DNA from: Curtobacterium flaccumfaciens
GTDB lineage: Bacteria > Actinomycetota > Actinomycetes > Actinomycetales > Microbacteriaceae
Assembly (NCBI RefSeq): GCF_013359815.1
Contig: NZ_JABMCF010000027.1
Span: 1 to 62,113 of the forward strand
Direction of reading: 5' to 3'
Length of the DNA stretch: 62,113 nucleotides
Each line of letters starts with the position of its first letter. The first letter of the stretch is position 1. Of this stretch, positions 50,970-60,101 are shown piece after piece. The notes beneath the pieces are model-generated. The model made no database searches, was not told the DNA's origin, and saw only the letters and a list, made by a program, of their open reading frames with translations. The position numbers were made by a program, and so were the translations under genes.

Positions 50970-51053
50970 CCGTAGAATCACTCCACAGGACGCCCGGCCA
51001 AGGTTCGATCTGACAGTTGTTCCTTTCAGGCCGGGCGTTCCTTGCGTCTACGG
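50970..51053. other. Nested inverted repeats, possible structured RNA; remaining stretch to 51494 without gene
   Basis: An outer 7-bp pair (CCGTAGA at 50970-50976 with TCTACGG at 51047-51053) encloses a perfect 10-bp pair (ACGCCCGGCC at 50990-50999 with GGCCGGGCGT at 51029-51038) around a 29-nt loop. The rest up to 51494 shows only coding-like scraps, such as IRNLTKNTAGVSVEVIGETG on the minus strand, perhaps from the mobilisation gene. Confidence 0.4.
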
Positions 51054-51494
51054 ACTTGTAGGTTCCGCGGGAACTCGTCACTTGCGACAAGTTCCGCGGA
51101 CGGAGACCGGATCATAATCGGGTCGACCGAGGACGTATACGGCCGATGCCTGCTCGTCCCCAGCGCTATCATCTGCGGGGCCGTTAACATCACGCTCCGC
51201 GACGCGGGAGTCGCTGAGCGAAGTGAGGATCTGGTGGAGCTGCTTCTTCCGACGCCGCTTGCGCTTCTGGAGTTCCTCCCACACTGCTCCGGGGATCTCC
51301 CGGTCTCGCCGATGACCTCGACGCTGACACCGGCGGTGTTCTTCGTCAGGTTACGGATGCCGGTGACGAGCTGCTTCGTGTTGTCGTCAATCGGTCAGCC
51401 GGCGGGGATCACGGTCAGGAGTGCGGCGTCGCATGCCTTGTCGAGCTAGCCGGGGATGACCGCCTCGACGTGGTCGAGGTTCTCGATGGTGTCT

Positions 51495-51983
51495 TCAACG
51501 CCGCCGAGGTTCGCCTGCAGCTTTCGGCCCCGAGAGAGAGTTGTACCGCTCGGAGGCGGCGACGCCGAGGTTGTGGAGCATGCGGCCGCCGAGGGAACGC
51601 CACTTCCCGTCGACGCCCTGCACCTTCGTCTCGACGGCGACGCGGGTGTGTAGGTCAGGATCCCCGGTACGGGAGTCACGGTGCTCGAACGCGGCCAGCA
51701 GCAGGCCGTTGGTCTTCATCTGCGCGACGCCGCCGGCACCGGCACGGGTGTACGCGGCCTCCTGCTCGAACCACGTCATCGCACCCTCCCAGGCAGCCTC
51801 GTGTGCGGCGTGGACCTCGCGGGCGATGTGCGCCTCGCGGGGGTCGTTTCGGTCGGCCAGCGCCCACAGAACGAACGCGGACTTCACCGGGCTGAACACC
51901 CGTCGTAGCCCGAGACGAACCGCCGTGCGGGCGCGCCACGCTCGGTGAGGAAACCCTGCGATCTCGCCAGGTGGTGGTGTCAC
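51495..51983 (-). pseudogene. MobF/TrwC-type relaxase fragment
   Basis: The 162-codon frame matches an internal part of TraA/TrwC-type conjugative relaxases: FSPVKSAFVLWALAD, then TRAGAGGVAQMKTNGLLLAA, then EHRDSRTGDPDLHTRVAVET and KVQGVDGKWRSLGGRML. The metal-binding histidine motif HTH reads HTR (LHTRV), so a metal ligand is missing. The N-terminal tyrosines and helicase part are absent. It is a dead fragment, evidence of past conjugative DNA in this region. Confidence 0.75.
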
Positions 51984-52008
51984 GGCCGAGCAATGCGCGG
52001 AGGTGTAC

Positions 52009-52902
52009 TCAGCCCCGCTGTAGGGCGAAGCCGGGGAACTGGGCTAGCGCTTCGTGCATCGAGACGTAATACATGGCGCGTGGTTCTTGCCTGCCTCTGG
52101 CCGACACGATTCCGTACAGGGTTCCGTTTCGGGTCACCACCGGACCTCCGGAGTCCCCCTGCTGGAGCATCCAGCTATAACTCATAGCCTTTTGGTCGTA
52201 TCCGTTGGTGCGCAGAGTCGCCTCGATCGGTCGCGTGTGGAATCCGCAGAACCAGCCTGAGAAAGAGCCGCTCGCGCAGAAATCCTCATCAGGGGTCGGG
52301 GCTCCGGCGCCGAGAACGTTGATGGGGATTGCAAACGGAACGGCGGTTCCTCCGACCAGCACCATCCCGCGTGCACGAGGGGCGTAGTCAGTAACGGTCG
52401 TGCAGAAGGGTCCACCGCTGTGGGTCACCGAGCACTGCTGCCGCAAGAAGGGGGCCGGCGGAACGGCGATGAGCGAGACGTCGAAATCGTCAGAAGTCCT
52501 AACGACGTGTCCGACAACCGCCCCATTAACGTAGACGGTGCTGCCGACGTCTCCGCAGTGCTTCGCGGTGATGATATAGCGGGTCGCCCGTTGCGCCTGC
52601 GTGATGCGTCCGAACAGACTCGATCGGTAGAGAACCGCCCCTGCAGTGCAGGAAGTATTGTCGACGAGCAGCCTCGTTCCGGCAACGATTGGGAGCTGCA
52701 GTCGCTCGGAAATCCGGGGCTTCTGGTCGGCAATCGACCCTGAGGCGGGTGGCGTCGCCTGGATAACGGGAAGCTGCTGCGAAGTCGTCGCTGCCAGATC
52801 CGATGGGGCGGCGCTCGCGCTATCGGCTGGCGCGAACGCCCCGGCGAACGCAACCCCGATGACAGCGCAGAGAGCGCCTACCTGCAACGAACGATGGGTC
52901 AT
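52009..52902 (-). CDS. Secreted trypsin-like serine protease, Pat-1/Chp-like
   Basis: The 297-residue product (from ATG 52902, with AAAGG eight bases upstream; ATG 52929 is an alternative) has a signal peptide (SLQVGALCAVIGVAFAGAFA, then SASAAPSD). The triad is His in YIITAKHCG, Asp in DFDVSLIAV and Ser in QQGDSGGPV. It shares the CASGSFSGWFCGF and PRARG blocks with the proteases at 12879-16637, 36-40 kb away. A perfect TAGACGATCGTCTA palindrome lies 58-73 bp upstream of this start, the same as before the GH12 operon. It is probably active and co-regulated with it. Confidence 0.88.
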   Translation of the reverse strand: MTHRSLQVGALCAVIGVAFAGAFAPADSASAAPSDLAATTSQQLPVIQATPPASGSIADQKPRISERLQLPIVAGTRLLVDNTSCTAGAVLYRSSLFGRITQAQRATRYIITAKHCGDVGSTVYVNGAVVGHVVRTSDDFDVSLIAVPPAPFLRQQCSVTHSGGPFCTTVTDYAPRARGMVLVGGTAVPFAIPINVLGAGAPTPDEDFCASGSFSGWFCGFHTRPIEATLRTNGYDQKAMSYSWMLQQGDSGGPVVTRNGTLYGIVSARGRQEPRAMYYVSMHEALAQFPGFALQRG

Positions 52903-52959
52903 CCTACGGCCTTTGTGAGGAAAGGTCATTACAGACCTCAGTTTCTGTCTTGGAGTTGT

Positions 52960-52975
52960 CTAGACGATCGTCTAA
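52960..52975. promoter_or_regulatory. Operator-like palindrome identical in core to that before GH12
   Basis: The core TAGACGATCGTCTA (52961-52974) is identical to the core at 10662-10675. It lies 31-46 bp upstream of the alternative protease start at 52929, in promoter position. Confidence 0.65.
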
Positions 52976-54075
52976 TTGCGGCGATTTTACGGGCGCGGGG
53001 AGCATAGGCGCACCAACAGCGGAACAAATTGTTCCTGAAGGTACCCCAACGTCCTGGGGAGGGGTAATTGTATGGAACAAGTGACTCCGTAAGAGATTGC
53101 CATTCGAACGAACGGGAAAAGCGCTATGTCACAGATAATCGCTGAGGAAGGTCGAAGCTCTGTCTGCTCAAGAAGTCACCTTGCCACCAAGTTCGCGTAC
53201 AATCTGTCGCCGGAATTCGGCAATGAGCGGCCGTCGCTCTCCGCCAGACGCGCCACATAGCAATATCATTGCACAGTAGGTCGCCGCGCTGAGATTGAGC
53301 CTGGCGTATAGCCACAAAGTATTACAAAGTCATAGCCCCTGTGGGAGGCACGCGAACGATCGCCGAATTTCCGACGAGCGTTCACACGCCTCAGCATTTC
53401 TTTCCCGGGAAAGGATTATCGTGCCGCTATTGATTTAGCGGTAGGTCACCATACGGCAAGCGCGTCAACGTCGATTCTGTCGTGGAAGTGCATTGCATCG
53501 CCACCCCTGAGAACGACGGGGAATTCCTGACGATAGCTACCGGGCCTTGCTTCGGCCAAAAATGCTAAAGCGCCAGAAAGCAGCGGTCGTCGGGCGAAGT
53601 TCCGCGGTCGTCGATCTTCGCTTCCGGACGTCGGTCGCGACGAACTCCCTCCCGTGCAGAACACGCCAACGAAGCTGGACAGGATGAGGTCGTCCGGGGC
53701 GGTGATGGGCCTCGCGCTGGAACTGCGTGATGTCGATCGCGCGCGGTGTGCGCTGCTGAAGCTTCAGCGATGCAGTACGCAGGACCGGCGGTGGGGTCTC
53801 ACGACGGTCACTCTGCATCGTGTCGCGGACCCGCGAGTGCTTCCCGGGCGGATCGAAGTGACAGCGCTCGTGGTCTCAGTTGGCCGAGGGGAAGTACTGC
53901 GCAATCGTCTACGGGGCGCATTGACGCTCCGGTGCTACCTCGGAAGTAGCCTCCGGCGCGAGGAAGCCCGCGATCTCCCCCGGCGTCCTCGGCGCCGTAT
54001 GCCTGGGCTGTCGGCGGGGTCGTGAATCTCGTCGTCCGTTGATTCCCGTCGCCATCGAGCGCGGGAAGTCCAACA
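52976..54075. other. Gene-free 1.1 kb stretch
   Basis: No recognisable gene. 53000-53430 is A+T-richer than the surroundings and may be of foreign origin. 53446-53664 on the minus strand has a coding-like tail (EFPVVLRGGDAMHFHDRIDV), which I cannot assign. The rest looks decayed. Confidence 0.4.
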
Positions 54076-54300
54076 TGTGTGGACCCTTAGGGATCTGCTG
54101 CAACAGATCCGACTCCCCCGACGCGACGACCGCTACGAAGGTCGTCGGCCCCGCCCGCAGCCGCGTGTGGGGCTCGGAGCGGATCTGTGCTCAAGCATGC
54201 TTCGCGCCCACCAATGCCCAGCGGCCCGGCTGGCGTATCAGTCTCGAAGCTCGTGGTCGCCAAGCCGGTCGAGGAGAACGGTGGGGAGCTCATCCGTTGT
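54076..54300 (-). pseudogene. Decayed duplicate of YhcG/DUF1016 nuclease gene segment
   Basis: On the minus strand the pieces LPTVLLDRLGDHELRD and, in other frames, the equivalents of WYAGQAAAHGWSRNVLEHQI are recognisable. The nucleotide sequence GGATCTGCTGCAACAGATCC (54081 on) parallels TGATCTGCTGCGCCAGATCC in the intact gene at 25936, and the order of later blocks to CGGTCGAGGAG is the same. Several indels disrupt the frame. It covers about one fifth of the gene. Confidence 0.75.
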
Positions 54301-54316
54301 GCCTGAGTGGGATCGA

Positions 54317-54364
54317 TGTGCCTGCGTGGACCACCGGTACCGGTGTCGGTGGTCCACGCAGGCA
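54317..54364 (-). terminator. Perfect 19-bp stem hairpin after ABC operon
   Basis: GTGCCTGCGTGGACCACCG (54317-54335) pairs exactly with 54346-54364 around GTACCGGTGT. It lies 50 nt past the stop of the last permease gene and should end the leftward sugar operon. Confidence 0.9.
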
Positions 54365-54413
54365 CCGGTGGAAGCGGAGACCACGGAGATCCCGCCGCCG
54401 CGAGATCTCTGCG

Positions 54414-55265
54414 TCAACCCTTGACGGCCGAACCGGCGATACTCTGGATGAAGAACCGCTGGAACACGAGGAAGACGATCAAGACCGGGAGCACCAGCAG
54501 GGTCCCGAAGGCGAACGTCTGTCCCCAGTCGACCGGCGTCTGGCCGGAGAACACGCTCATCTCGAGTGGGAGCGGGCGGGCGGTCGGGTCGGACGTCACG
54601 ATCGACGGCCAAAGGTACGACCCCCAGGAGCTGAGGAACGTGAGGATGGCCACGGTCGCGAAGACCGGTCTGGCGTTCGGGACGACGACCCGGGCGAACG
54701 TGCCAAAGGCCCCGAGACCGTCCAGGCGCGCGGCCTCCTCGATGCTCTTCGGCAGGTTGAGGAAGAACGTGTAGAACAAGAAGATCGAGAACGCGTTCGC
54801 CACGAACGGGATCATCTGTACGAACAGGGTGTCGCGCTGGCCGTTCAGCAGGAACAGCAGCGGGACCGCGACGGACTCGAACGGCACGATGATCAGCAGG
54901 ACGACGATGACGAACACCGCGTTCTTACCGCGCCACTGCAGGCGCGCGAAGGAGTAGCCCGCCATCGAGTTTACGACGAGCCCGCCGAGCACGATGACCA
55001 GCGAGATGGCGACGGAGTTGCCCATGAACCGCCAGAAGTACCCCGTCGCGTCCGAGTCGAGGGCCTTGAAGACCCCGAGGTAGTTCTGGAGCGACAGGTG
55101 GATGGGGAGGAAGCCGGTGAAGCCGTCGAGGACCTCGGAGCTCGGCTTGAAGCTGCCGATCAGCAGGTAGTAGATCGGCGAGAACATGACCGCCGACATC
55201 ACGATGAGGATGGTGTAGGAGCCGGCCTTCGAGAGTCGCTTGCGGGTGGGTCGGATGGTGCTCAA
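54414..55265 (-). CDS. Carbohydrate ABC transporter permease (MalG-type)
   Basis: The 283-residue product starts at TTG 55265, overlapping the upstream permease stop as TTGA. It has six hydrophobic segments, among them VFVIVVLLIIVPFESVAVPL and FVANAFSIFLFYTFFLNLP. The EAA loop is IEEAARLDGLGAFGTFARVV, which docks the ATPase. It ends AGSAVKG, typical of MalG-like proteins. It works with the MalF-type permease and the binding protein next to it. There is no ATPase gene in the operon, so a shared MsiK-like ATPase elsewhere is expected. The terminator at 54317 follows. Confidence 0.9.
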   Translation of the reverse strand: MSTIRPTRKRLSKAGSYTILIVMSAVMFSPIYYLLIGSFKPSSEVLDGFTGFLPIHLSLQNYLGVFKALDSDATGYFWRFMGNSVAISLVIVLGGLVVNSMAGYSFARLQWRGKNAVFVIVVLLIIVPFESVAVPLLFLLNGQRDTLFVQMIPFVANAFSIFLFYTFFLNLPKSIEEAARLDGLGAFGTFARVVVPNARPVFATVAILTFLSSWGSYLWPSIVTSDPTARPLPLEMSVFSGQTPVDWGQTFAFGTLLVLPVLIVFLVFQRFFIQSIAGSAVKG

Positions 55266-56248
55266 CTTTCGCTCCTCTGGCGCAGGACGGCTCGCTGGAC
55301 GAGGGTGATGATGACGATGATCAGGAAGAGGACCACCGAGATGGCGGCGGCCTGACCGACGCTGTTCTCGGCGAGGATCGCGTTCGTCGCCTGGTACAGG
55401 ACAGTGCGCAGGGCGTTCTCGTTCCCCCCGGCGGTGATGATCAGGATGTACACCTGGTCGTAGACCCGGAAGGCGAAGATCGTCGTGAGCAGCACGACGA
55501 AGATCAGGGTGTTCCGGACGCCGGGCACGGTGATGTAGCGGAACTGCTGGAAGACGTTCGCTCGGTCGAGTCGTGCGGCCTCGTAGCGCTCCTCGGGGAT
55601 CTCCTGCAACGCCGCGAGGATGATCACCATCTGGAAGCCGACGCCCTGCCAGACCGACAGGACGATGACGGAGAGCATCGCCGTGTTGCCGGAGCCGAGC
55701 CAGTTGTGCGCGCCGACGGTCCCGCCGGTCACGGTCTCGACCGCGCTGTTCAGCAGACCGTCCCCGCTGCGGTCGAGGATGACGCGCCAGATGACGGCGA
55801 CGAGCGCCATGGGGAAGACGACGGGCATGAAGAAGAACGTGCGGAAGAACTTGATGCCCTTGAGCTGCTGGTTGAGCAGGACGGCGAACACGAGCGCCAG
55901 CCCGGTCTGCACCGGGATGACGACCGCGGCGAAGAAGAGGTTGTTGCCGAGAGCGCGGAAGAACTGCGGCGCCTCGACGGGGTCGGTGAAGAGGCGCACG
56001 TACTGCGTGAACCCGAGGAACGTCGGCGGACGCGGCGACCCGATCTGGACGTTGAAGAACGACAGCCCGATCGCAGCGACGAAGGGTACTGCGATGAACA
56101 GGACGATGCCGCTCATCGCGGGGAGGGCCATCAGCGGACCGGCGAAGGTGCCGCTCCGCTGCTTGCGCAGTTGTCGGGGATCGCGGCGCTCCCGCGCCCT
56201 GGATGGCATCGGCGGGGCATCCGACTGGGGACTGGTCGTGCTGGTCAC
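55262..56248 (-). CDS. Carbohydrate ABC transporter permease (MalF-type)
   Basis: The 328-residue product has a Pro/Arg-rich cytoplasmic N-terminus, then a first helix PAMSGIVLFIAVPFVAAIGL. A further five segments include FFMPVVFPMALVAVIWRVIL and TAMLSVIVLSVWQGVGFQMV. The EAA loop reads IPEERYEAARLDRANVFQQF. It pairs with the MalG-type permease to form the import channel, and lies 73 bp downstream of the binding-protein gene. The 4-bp overlap with the next gene indicates coupled translation. Confidence 0.92.
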   Translation of the reverse strand: MTSTTSPQSDAPPMPSRARERRDPRQLRKQRSGTFAGPLMALPAMSGIVLFIAVPFVAAIGLSFFNVQIGSPRPPTFLGFTQYVRLFTDPVEAPQFFRALGNNLFFAAVVIPVQTGLALVFAVLLNQQLKGIKFFRTFFFMPVVFPMALVAVIWRVILDRSGDGLLNSAVETVTGGTVGAHNWLGSGNTAMLSVIVLSVWQGVGFQMVIILAALQEIPEERYEAARLDRANVFQQFRYITVPGVRNTLIFVVLLTTIFAFRVYDQVYILIITAGGNENALRTVLYQATNAILAENSVGQAAAISVVLFLIIVIITLVQRAVLRQRSES

Positions 56249-56321
56249 TGGTGCTCCTGGTCGTCCTGTTCGGGGGCGGTGCCGGTGGAGACGTCGGGCA
56301 GGCCGACGTCTCCACCGCCGA

Positions 56322-57647
56322 TCACTTGTAGTCGTTGCTGTCGGAGAAGGCCTGGTCGATGGACTGGGCCGCGGTGGTCAGCTGCTCCTTCGCGTCGGCG
56401 CCGCCCCAGACCGCGGAGAGCGCACTGGCGAACTTCGAGGTGATGACCGGGTAGCCCGGGGTCACCGGTCGGTAGACCGCGATACAGGAGTCCGTGATCG
56501 CCGTGGCGGGGCAGGACTGCTCGAGCTGTTGCCCCCAGAGGGCGAGGGCACCACCGGGCTGGTAGTCGGCCTGCTTGTCGAACACGGACTTCGTCGCTGC
56601 CGGAGCACCGTTCGCGTCCGTGATCGCCTTGACGCTGGTGTCGTTGAGCAGGTAGTCCATGAAGGCACCTGCGGCCTTGCCGTTCTTGGTGGCCGAGCTC
56701 ATGCCCCAGGTCCAGGACCCGGCGCCGACCTTCTCGCCATTACCGAAGTTCGGCAGCGGCAGGGCCACGAGGTTGCTGCCGACCGCCTTCGAGTAGGCCG
56801 GGTAGTTCCAGTGTCCGCTGAGGCTCAGCGCGACGCGGCCGTTCTGGAAGGCGTTGCCGTCCGTGTTCGCGTCGACGTAGGGCTTCCAGGACGCGATGTC
56901 CTCGAGGGCCTTGACCGAGGCGGCGGAGTTCAGCACACCGGTGGCCTTGTCACCCTGGACGAGGTTGCCCCCGGCAGACTGGACCATCGGCGAGAAGCCG
57001 TACGTGCCCCACTCGGCGTTCAGCGACGCTTCGGTGAGGTCGAGCGCTTTCCCTGAGGAGTTCGCCGCGGCGAGCTTCTTCAGCGCCGCCGAGAACTGTT
57101 CCGGCGTCCACGCAGTGGACGGCGAAGTCGGGAGCTGAACACCGGCGGCCTTGAGGAGCTTCTTGTTGCCGTAGAGGCCCATCGCCGAGCTGTACTGCGC
57201 GAGGCCGTAGAGCTTGCCGTTGTCGGTACCCTCGGCGATCGAGCCGCTCGTGGCGTTGCTGACGGTGGACTTCGACACGTAGTCGCTGAGCGGAGTGAGC
57301 TTGCCGTTGTAGACGTAGCTCGCGAGCGTCGGGCCGTCGATCTCGAGCACATCCGGCAACTTGTTCGTCGGGGTGTTCGTCACGGTGCTGGTGTAGGTGT
57401 CGCCGGAGATGAGCTTCAGGGTCGCCTTCACCTTCTTCTGCGACGCGTTGAAGCCCTTGACGGCGTTCTGGATGGCCGCGACCTCGGAGTCCTGGCCTTG
57501 GTGGCCCCAGACGACGATGCTGCCGGTCCCGCTGCCAGCAGCACTGCTGGAAGCGGAGCCGGAGGAGCAGCCGGTGAGGGCAGCAGCGGCGACCGCGGCG
57601 AGGGCGATGACCGTTCCTGTCCGGCGGACGAGGGACGTGGTGTGCAT
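56322..57647 (-). CDS. Sugar-binding lipoprotein of ABC transporter
   Basis: The 441-residue product from ATG 57647 (AAGGAG six bases upstream) has a lipoprotein signal with lipobox LTGC at about residue 24. The family 1 solute-binding fold starts SIVVWGHQGQDSEVAAIQNA, with LPDVLEIDGPTLASYVYNGK, AEWGTYGFSPMVQSAGGNLV and FQNGRVALSLSGHWN typical of sugar-binding proteins. It sits on the outer face of the membrane and delivers a sugar to the two permeases downstream. Placed between GH32 and the permeases, the ligand is probably a fructo-oligosaccharide. Confidence 0.92.
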   Translation of the reverse strand: MHTTSLVRRTGTVIALAAVAAAALTGCSSGSASSSAAGSGTGSIVVWGHQGQDSEVAAIQNAVKGFNASQKKVKATLKLISGDTYTSTVTNTPTNKLPDVLEIDGPTLASYVYNGKLTPLSDYVSKSTVSNATSGSIAEGTDNGKLYGLAQYSSAMGLYGNKKLLKAAGVQLPTSPSTAWTPEQFSAALKKLAAANSSGKALDLTEASLNAEWGTYGFSPMVQSAGGNLVQGDKATGVLNSAASVKALEDIASWKPYVDANTDGNAFQNGRVALSLSGHWNYPAYSKAVGSNLVALPLPNFGNGEKVGAGSWTWGMSSATKNGKAAGAFMDYLLNDTSVKAITDANGAPAATKSVFDKQADYQPGGALALWGQQLEQSCPATAITDSCIAVYRPVTPGYPVITSKFASALSAVWGGADAKEQLTTAAQSIDQAFSDSNDYK

Positions 57648-57691
57648 GGTTCTCCTTGAGTGGGATCGGGTGTCGGTCGGTGGGACGGCGC

Positions 57692-58810
57692 TCAGGGAGC
57701 GGCCGTACCGCTGCCGGCGGGGCAGGGTTGGGTCTGGGTCTGGGTCTGGGTCTGGGCCGTGGGCGTCGCTGGACGGAGGGCCAGCCGACCGTCGATGACG
57801 TGCACGTCGACCGGGTCGTGCAGGAAGCCGGGCAGGGGTTCTCCGGCGCGGCCGTTCGCGAAGGTCATCAGGACGGGTGAGCCGTCGCGACGACGGACGA
57901 TCCGGCCCGAGTAGCACGTCACGTCGGTCAGCGGCTCGGCATCCGTCACGTCGAACGGACCGAAGGGCCCGTCGATCGGGACCGACCAGGTGCCCGGTGT
58001 CTCGTCGGCGCGTGGATTGGCCGTGCTGAGGGCGTCAGCGGGGCAGGAGAACACCAGGAACCAGGCGCCGTCGACCTGCACGACCTGCGGTACCTCGAGG
58101 TGGACGAAGCCCGATCCGGGTGAGGTCAGCGGCGGCTGTACCTCCCAGCGCTCGAGGTCGGTGGACGTCGCGTGTCCGATGACTCCGCGGTCGTCGAGCG
58201 CTCCCTCGGTGGAGCGGGCGGTGACGAGCATGTGCCAGAGGCCGCCAGAGGGGTCCTCGTGGACCCACGGGTCGCGCCAGGCCTCTTCCGGGAAGAGTGC
58301 GCCGTCGACGTCGGGGTCGTTGCCGAGGGTCTCGTACCAGCGGGGGTCGGAGCGCGTCACAGGGCCGGGCAGCTTCTGCCAGGTGACGAGGTCGTCGGAC
58401 ACGGCGACCCCGACCGTCTCGATGTTGGTGTGGACGGGCTCGTCCTCGAGGAACCGTGTGCCGGTGTAGAACATCCGCCAGCGGTCGTCCTGGCCGCGCA
58501 CGACGCTCCCGGTCCAGGTCGTCGTCCCGTCGAACGCGTCGTCGGGACCGGGCCCGAACGGTCCGTCCAGGATCGCCCAGTCGACGAGGTCGTCGGAGAC
58601 GGCATGACCGATGCGGGCTGCACGGTGTCGACGGTGCTCGTCGCCGAGTGACCGCGGTGCGTGGAGGAAGAACACGTGGTGGCGGTCGCCGTCGTCGGCG
58701 AACCAGAAGTCCCACACCCAGTGGTCGGGGAGCCTCAGCACGGGAGCACCGTTGCCCGGAAGCGGCGTTGGCCGTCGGTCGAGGGAAGGTCGTGCACGGG
58801 GTTCCACCAC
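57692..58810 (-). CDS. GH32-like glycoside hydrolase (fructosidase type)
   Basis: The 372-residue product (GTG start) has the GH32 five-bladed propeller motifs: nucleophile Asp in HWVWDFWFADDGD, AWRDPWV (RDP motif) near residue 180 and the acid/base Glu in FVHLEVPQVVQVD. There is no signal peptide, so it acts inside the cell on imported oligosaccharide, presumably beta-fructoside. The C-terminus is a Gln-Thr repeat (TAQTQTQTQTQP) encoded by four TGGGTC units at 57729-57752, unrelated to the catalytic domain. It heads the operon with the ABC transporter and is controlled by the divergent LacI gene. Confidence 0.85.
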   Translation of the reverse strand: MVEPRARPSLDRRPTPLPGNGAPVLRLPDHWVWDFWFADDGDRHHVFFLHAPRSLGDEHRRHRAARIGHAVSDDLVDWAILDGPFGPGPDDAFDGTTTWTGSVVRGQDDRWRMFYTGTRFLEDEPVHTNIETVGVAVSDDLVTWQKLPGPVTRSDPRWYETLGNDPDVDGALFPEEAWRDPWVHEDPSGGLWHMLVTARSTEGALDDRGVIGHATSTDLERWEVQPPLTSPGSGFVHLEVPQVVQVDGAWFLVFSCPADALSTANPRADETPGTWSVPIDGPFGPFDVTDAEPLTDVTCYSGRIVRRRDGSPVLMTFANGRAGEPLPGFLHDPVDVHVIDGRLALRPATPTAQTQTQTQTQPCPAGSGTAAP

Positions 58811-58837
58811 TCATCATCGAGGGGTCCACCGCCATGG

Positions 58838-58871
58838 TGAACCGGTTAATCACGTATGGTGTACCGGTTCA
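58838..58871. promoter_or_regulatory. Two LacI-type operators, 22 bp apart
   Basis: O1 TGAACCGGTTAA (58838-58849) and O2 TGTACCGGTTCA (58860-58871) are each near-palindromic around CCGG. They are 22 bp apart centre to centre, on the same face of the DNA, and together form a larger inverted repeat. They lie between the divergent GH32 and lacI-type genes. Confidence 0.85.
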
Positions 58872-58928
58872 CCACGGTCTGTCAAGCCCGTATGCTGGAG
58901 AGGTGCGAACAATGACGACGAGGTCGAG

Positions 58929-59981
58929 ATGAGCGCCCGTCGAGTGACGCTCTCCGACGTCGCCGCTCGCGTCGGGCTGTCCAAGGCAGCCGTCTCGCAG
59001 GTGCTCAACTCCCACCCGGCATCGCGCGTCTCCGTCGACGCCGCAGCCCGCATCCGTGCCGCAGCGGGTGAACTCGGTTACCGACCGAACCTCACTGCAC
59101 GGTCACTCACCACTCGCCGGTCCGGTGTCATCGGACTCGTCTCCGAGGCCATCACGACTGACCGGTTCGGGTCGGGCATGATCCGCGGCGCCCTCGCCGA
59201 GGCGAAGCGCCAGGGATACGTCCTCTTCATCACCGAGACCGAGGACCAGCAGGCCGGGATCGTCTCGTCGTTCGGTGTGCTCGTCGACCACCAGGTGGAC
59301 GGGCTCATCTACGCTTCGATCCGACCGCACGCCGTCGAACTCCCTGAGATCAACGCGGACATCCCCGTCGTCATGCTCAACGCAGTCGCATCCCGTCCGA
59401 CCGCCACCGTCCTCGCCGATGAGCACGCCGGCGGCGAGTCGATCGTGCGGCTCCTGCTCGACGCCGGCCACACCGAGGACGTCGTCATCATCGGCCGCGA
59501 TCGGTCCGTCCGCCCGGCTTGGACCACCCGCGCGATCGAACGGCGCCTCGCCGGGATATCGGCGGCCCTCGCGGCCCACGACGTCGTGCCGATCAGTGAG
59601 ATCGACATGCCCGAGTGGGATCCCGACCACGGCTACGAAGCCATGCGGGGCCTGCTCGCCAGCGGCCGTCGCCCTGGAGCGGTGATCGCCCTGAACGACC
59701 GGCTCGCCTTCGGTGTCTACCGTGCGCTGACCGAAGCGGGACTCCGGGTCTCCGAGGACGTCTCAGTCGTTTCCTTCGATGACGACGACATCGCGTTGTA
59801 CCTCGAACCGACCCTGACCACCGCGGCGCTGCCGTACGAGGAGATGGGGGCCCTGGCGGTCCGCACCCTCCTTGACCCGGACTTGACCGTCGGTGAACAG
59901 CTCGTCCCGATGCCGATCCGGGTACGCGGTTCGGTGTCCGCAGTCCCGCAGGCTCTGCAGTCGTTCGACCGGCCACACTGA
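58929..59981 (+). CDS. LacI-family transcriptional regulator
   Basis: The 350-residue product begins MSARRVTLSDVAARVGLSKA, then AVSQVLNSHPASRVSVDAAA and GELGYRPNLTARSL, the complete LacI helix-turn-helix with hinge. The periplasmic-binding-protein-like core has SGVIGLVSEAITTDRFGSGM, then DGLIYASIRPHAVEL and GAVIALNDRLAFGVYRALTE. It should repress the GH32-ABC operon through the two operators in front and release on binding a sugar. ATG 58929 follows GAGGTCGAG. Confidence 0.92.
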   Translation: MSARRVTLSDVAARVGLSKAAVSQVLNSHPASRVSVDAAARIRAAAGELGYRPNLTARSLTTRRSGVIGLVSEAITTDRFGSGMIRGALAEAKRQGYVLFITETEDQQAGIVSSFGVLVDHQVDGLIYASIRPHAVELPEINADIPVVMLNAVASRPTATVLADEHAGGESIVRLLLDAGHTEDVVIIGRDRSVRPAWTTRAIERRLAGISAALAAHDVVPISEIDMPEWDPDHGYEAMRGLLASGRRPGAVIALNDRLAFGVYRALTEAGLRVSEDVSVVSFDDDDIALYLEPTLTTAALPYEEMGALAVRTLLDPDLTVGEQLVPMPIRVRGSVSAVPQALQSFDRPH

Positions 59982-60101
59982 TGCCATTCCGACCGAGGTC
60001 CTGAGCGCCGCGCCGCCGCGGCCGCCCGGTCGAACACCCGGGTCCCGGACCGGATCAGCGTCTCCCGATCGGCCTCACGGACCCGACACGTCGGCGTCCC
60101 G

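Noticed and set aside
54039..55355. A 438-codon plus-strand frame rich in Arg, Glu and Asp
   Set aside because: It is the antisense of the permease gene, with composition typical of a shadow frame. The minus strand encodes recognisable MalG motifs.
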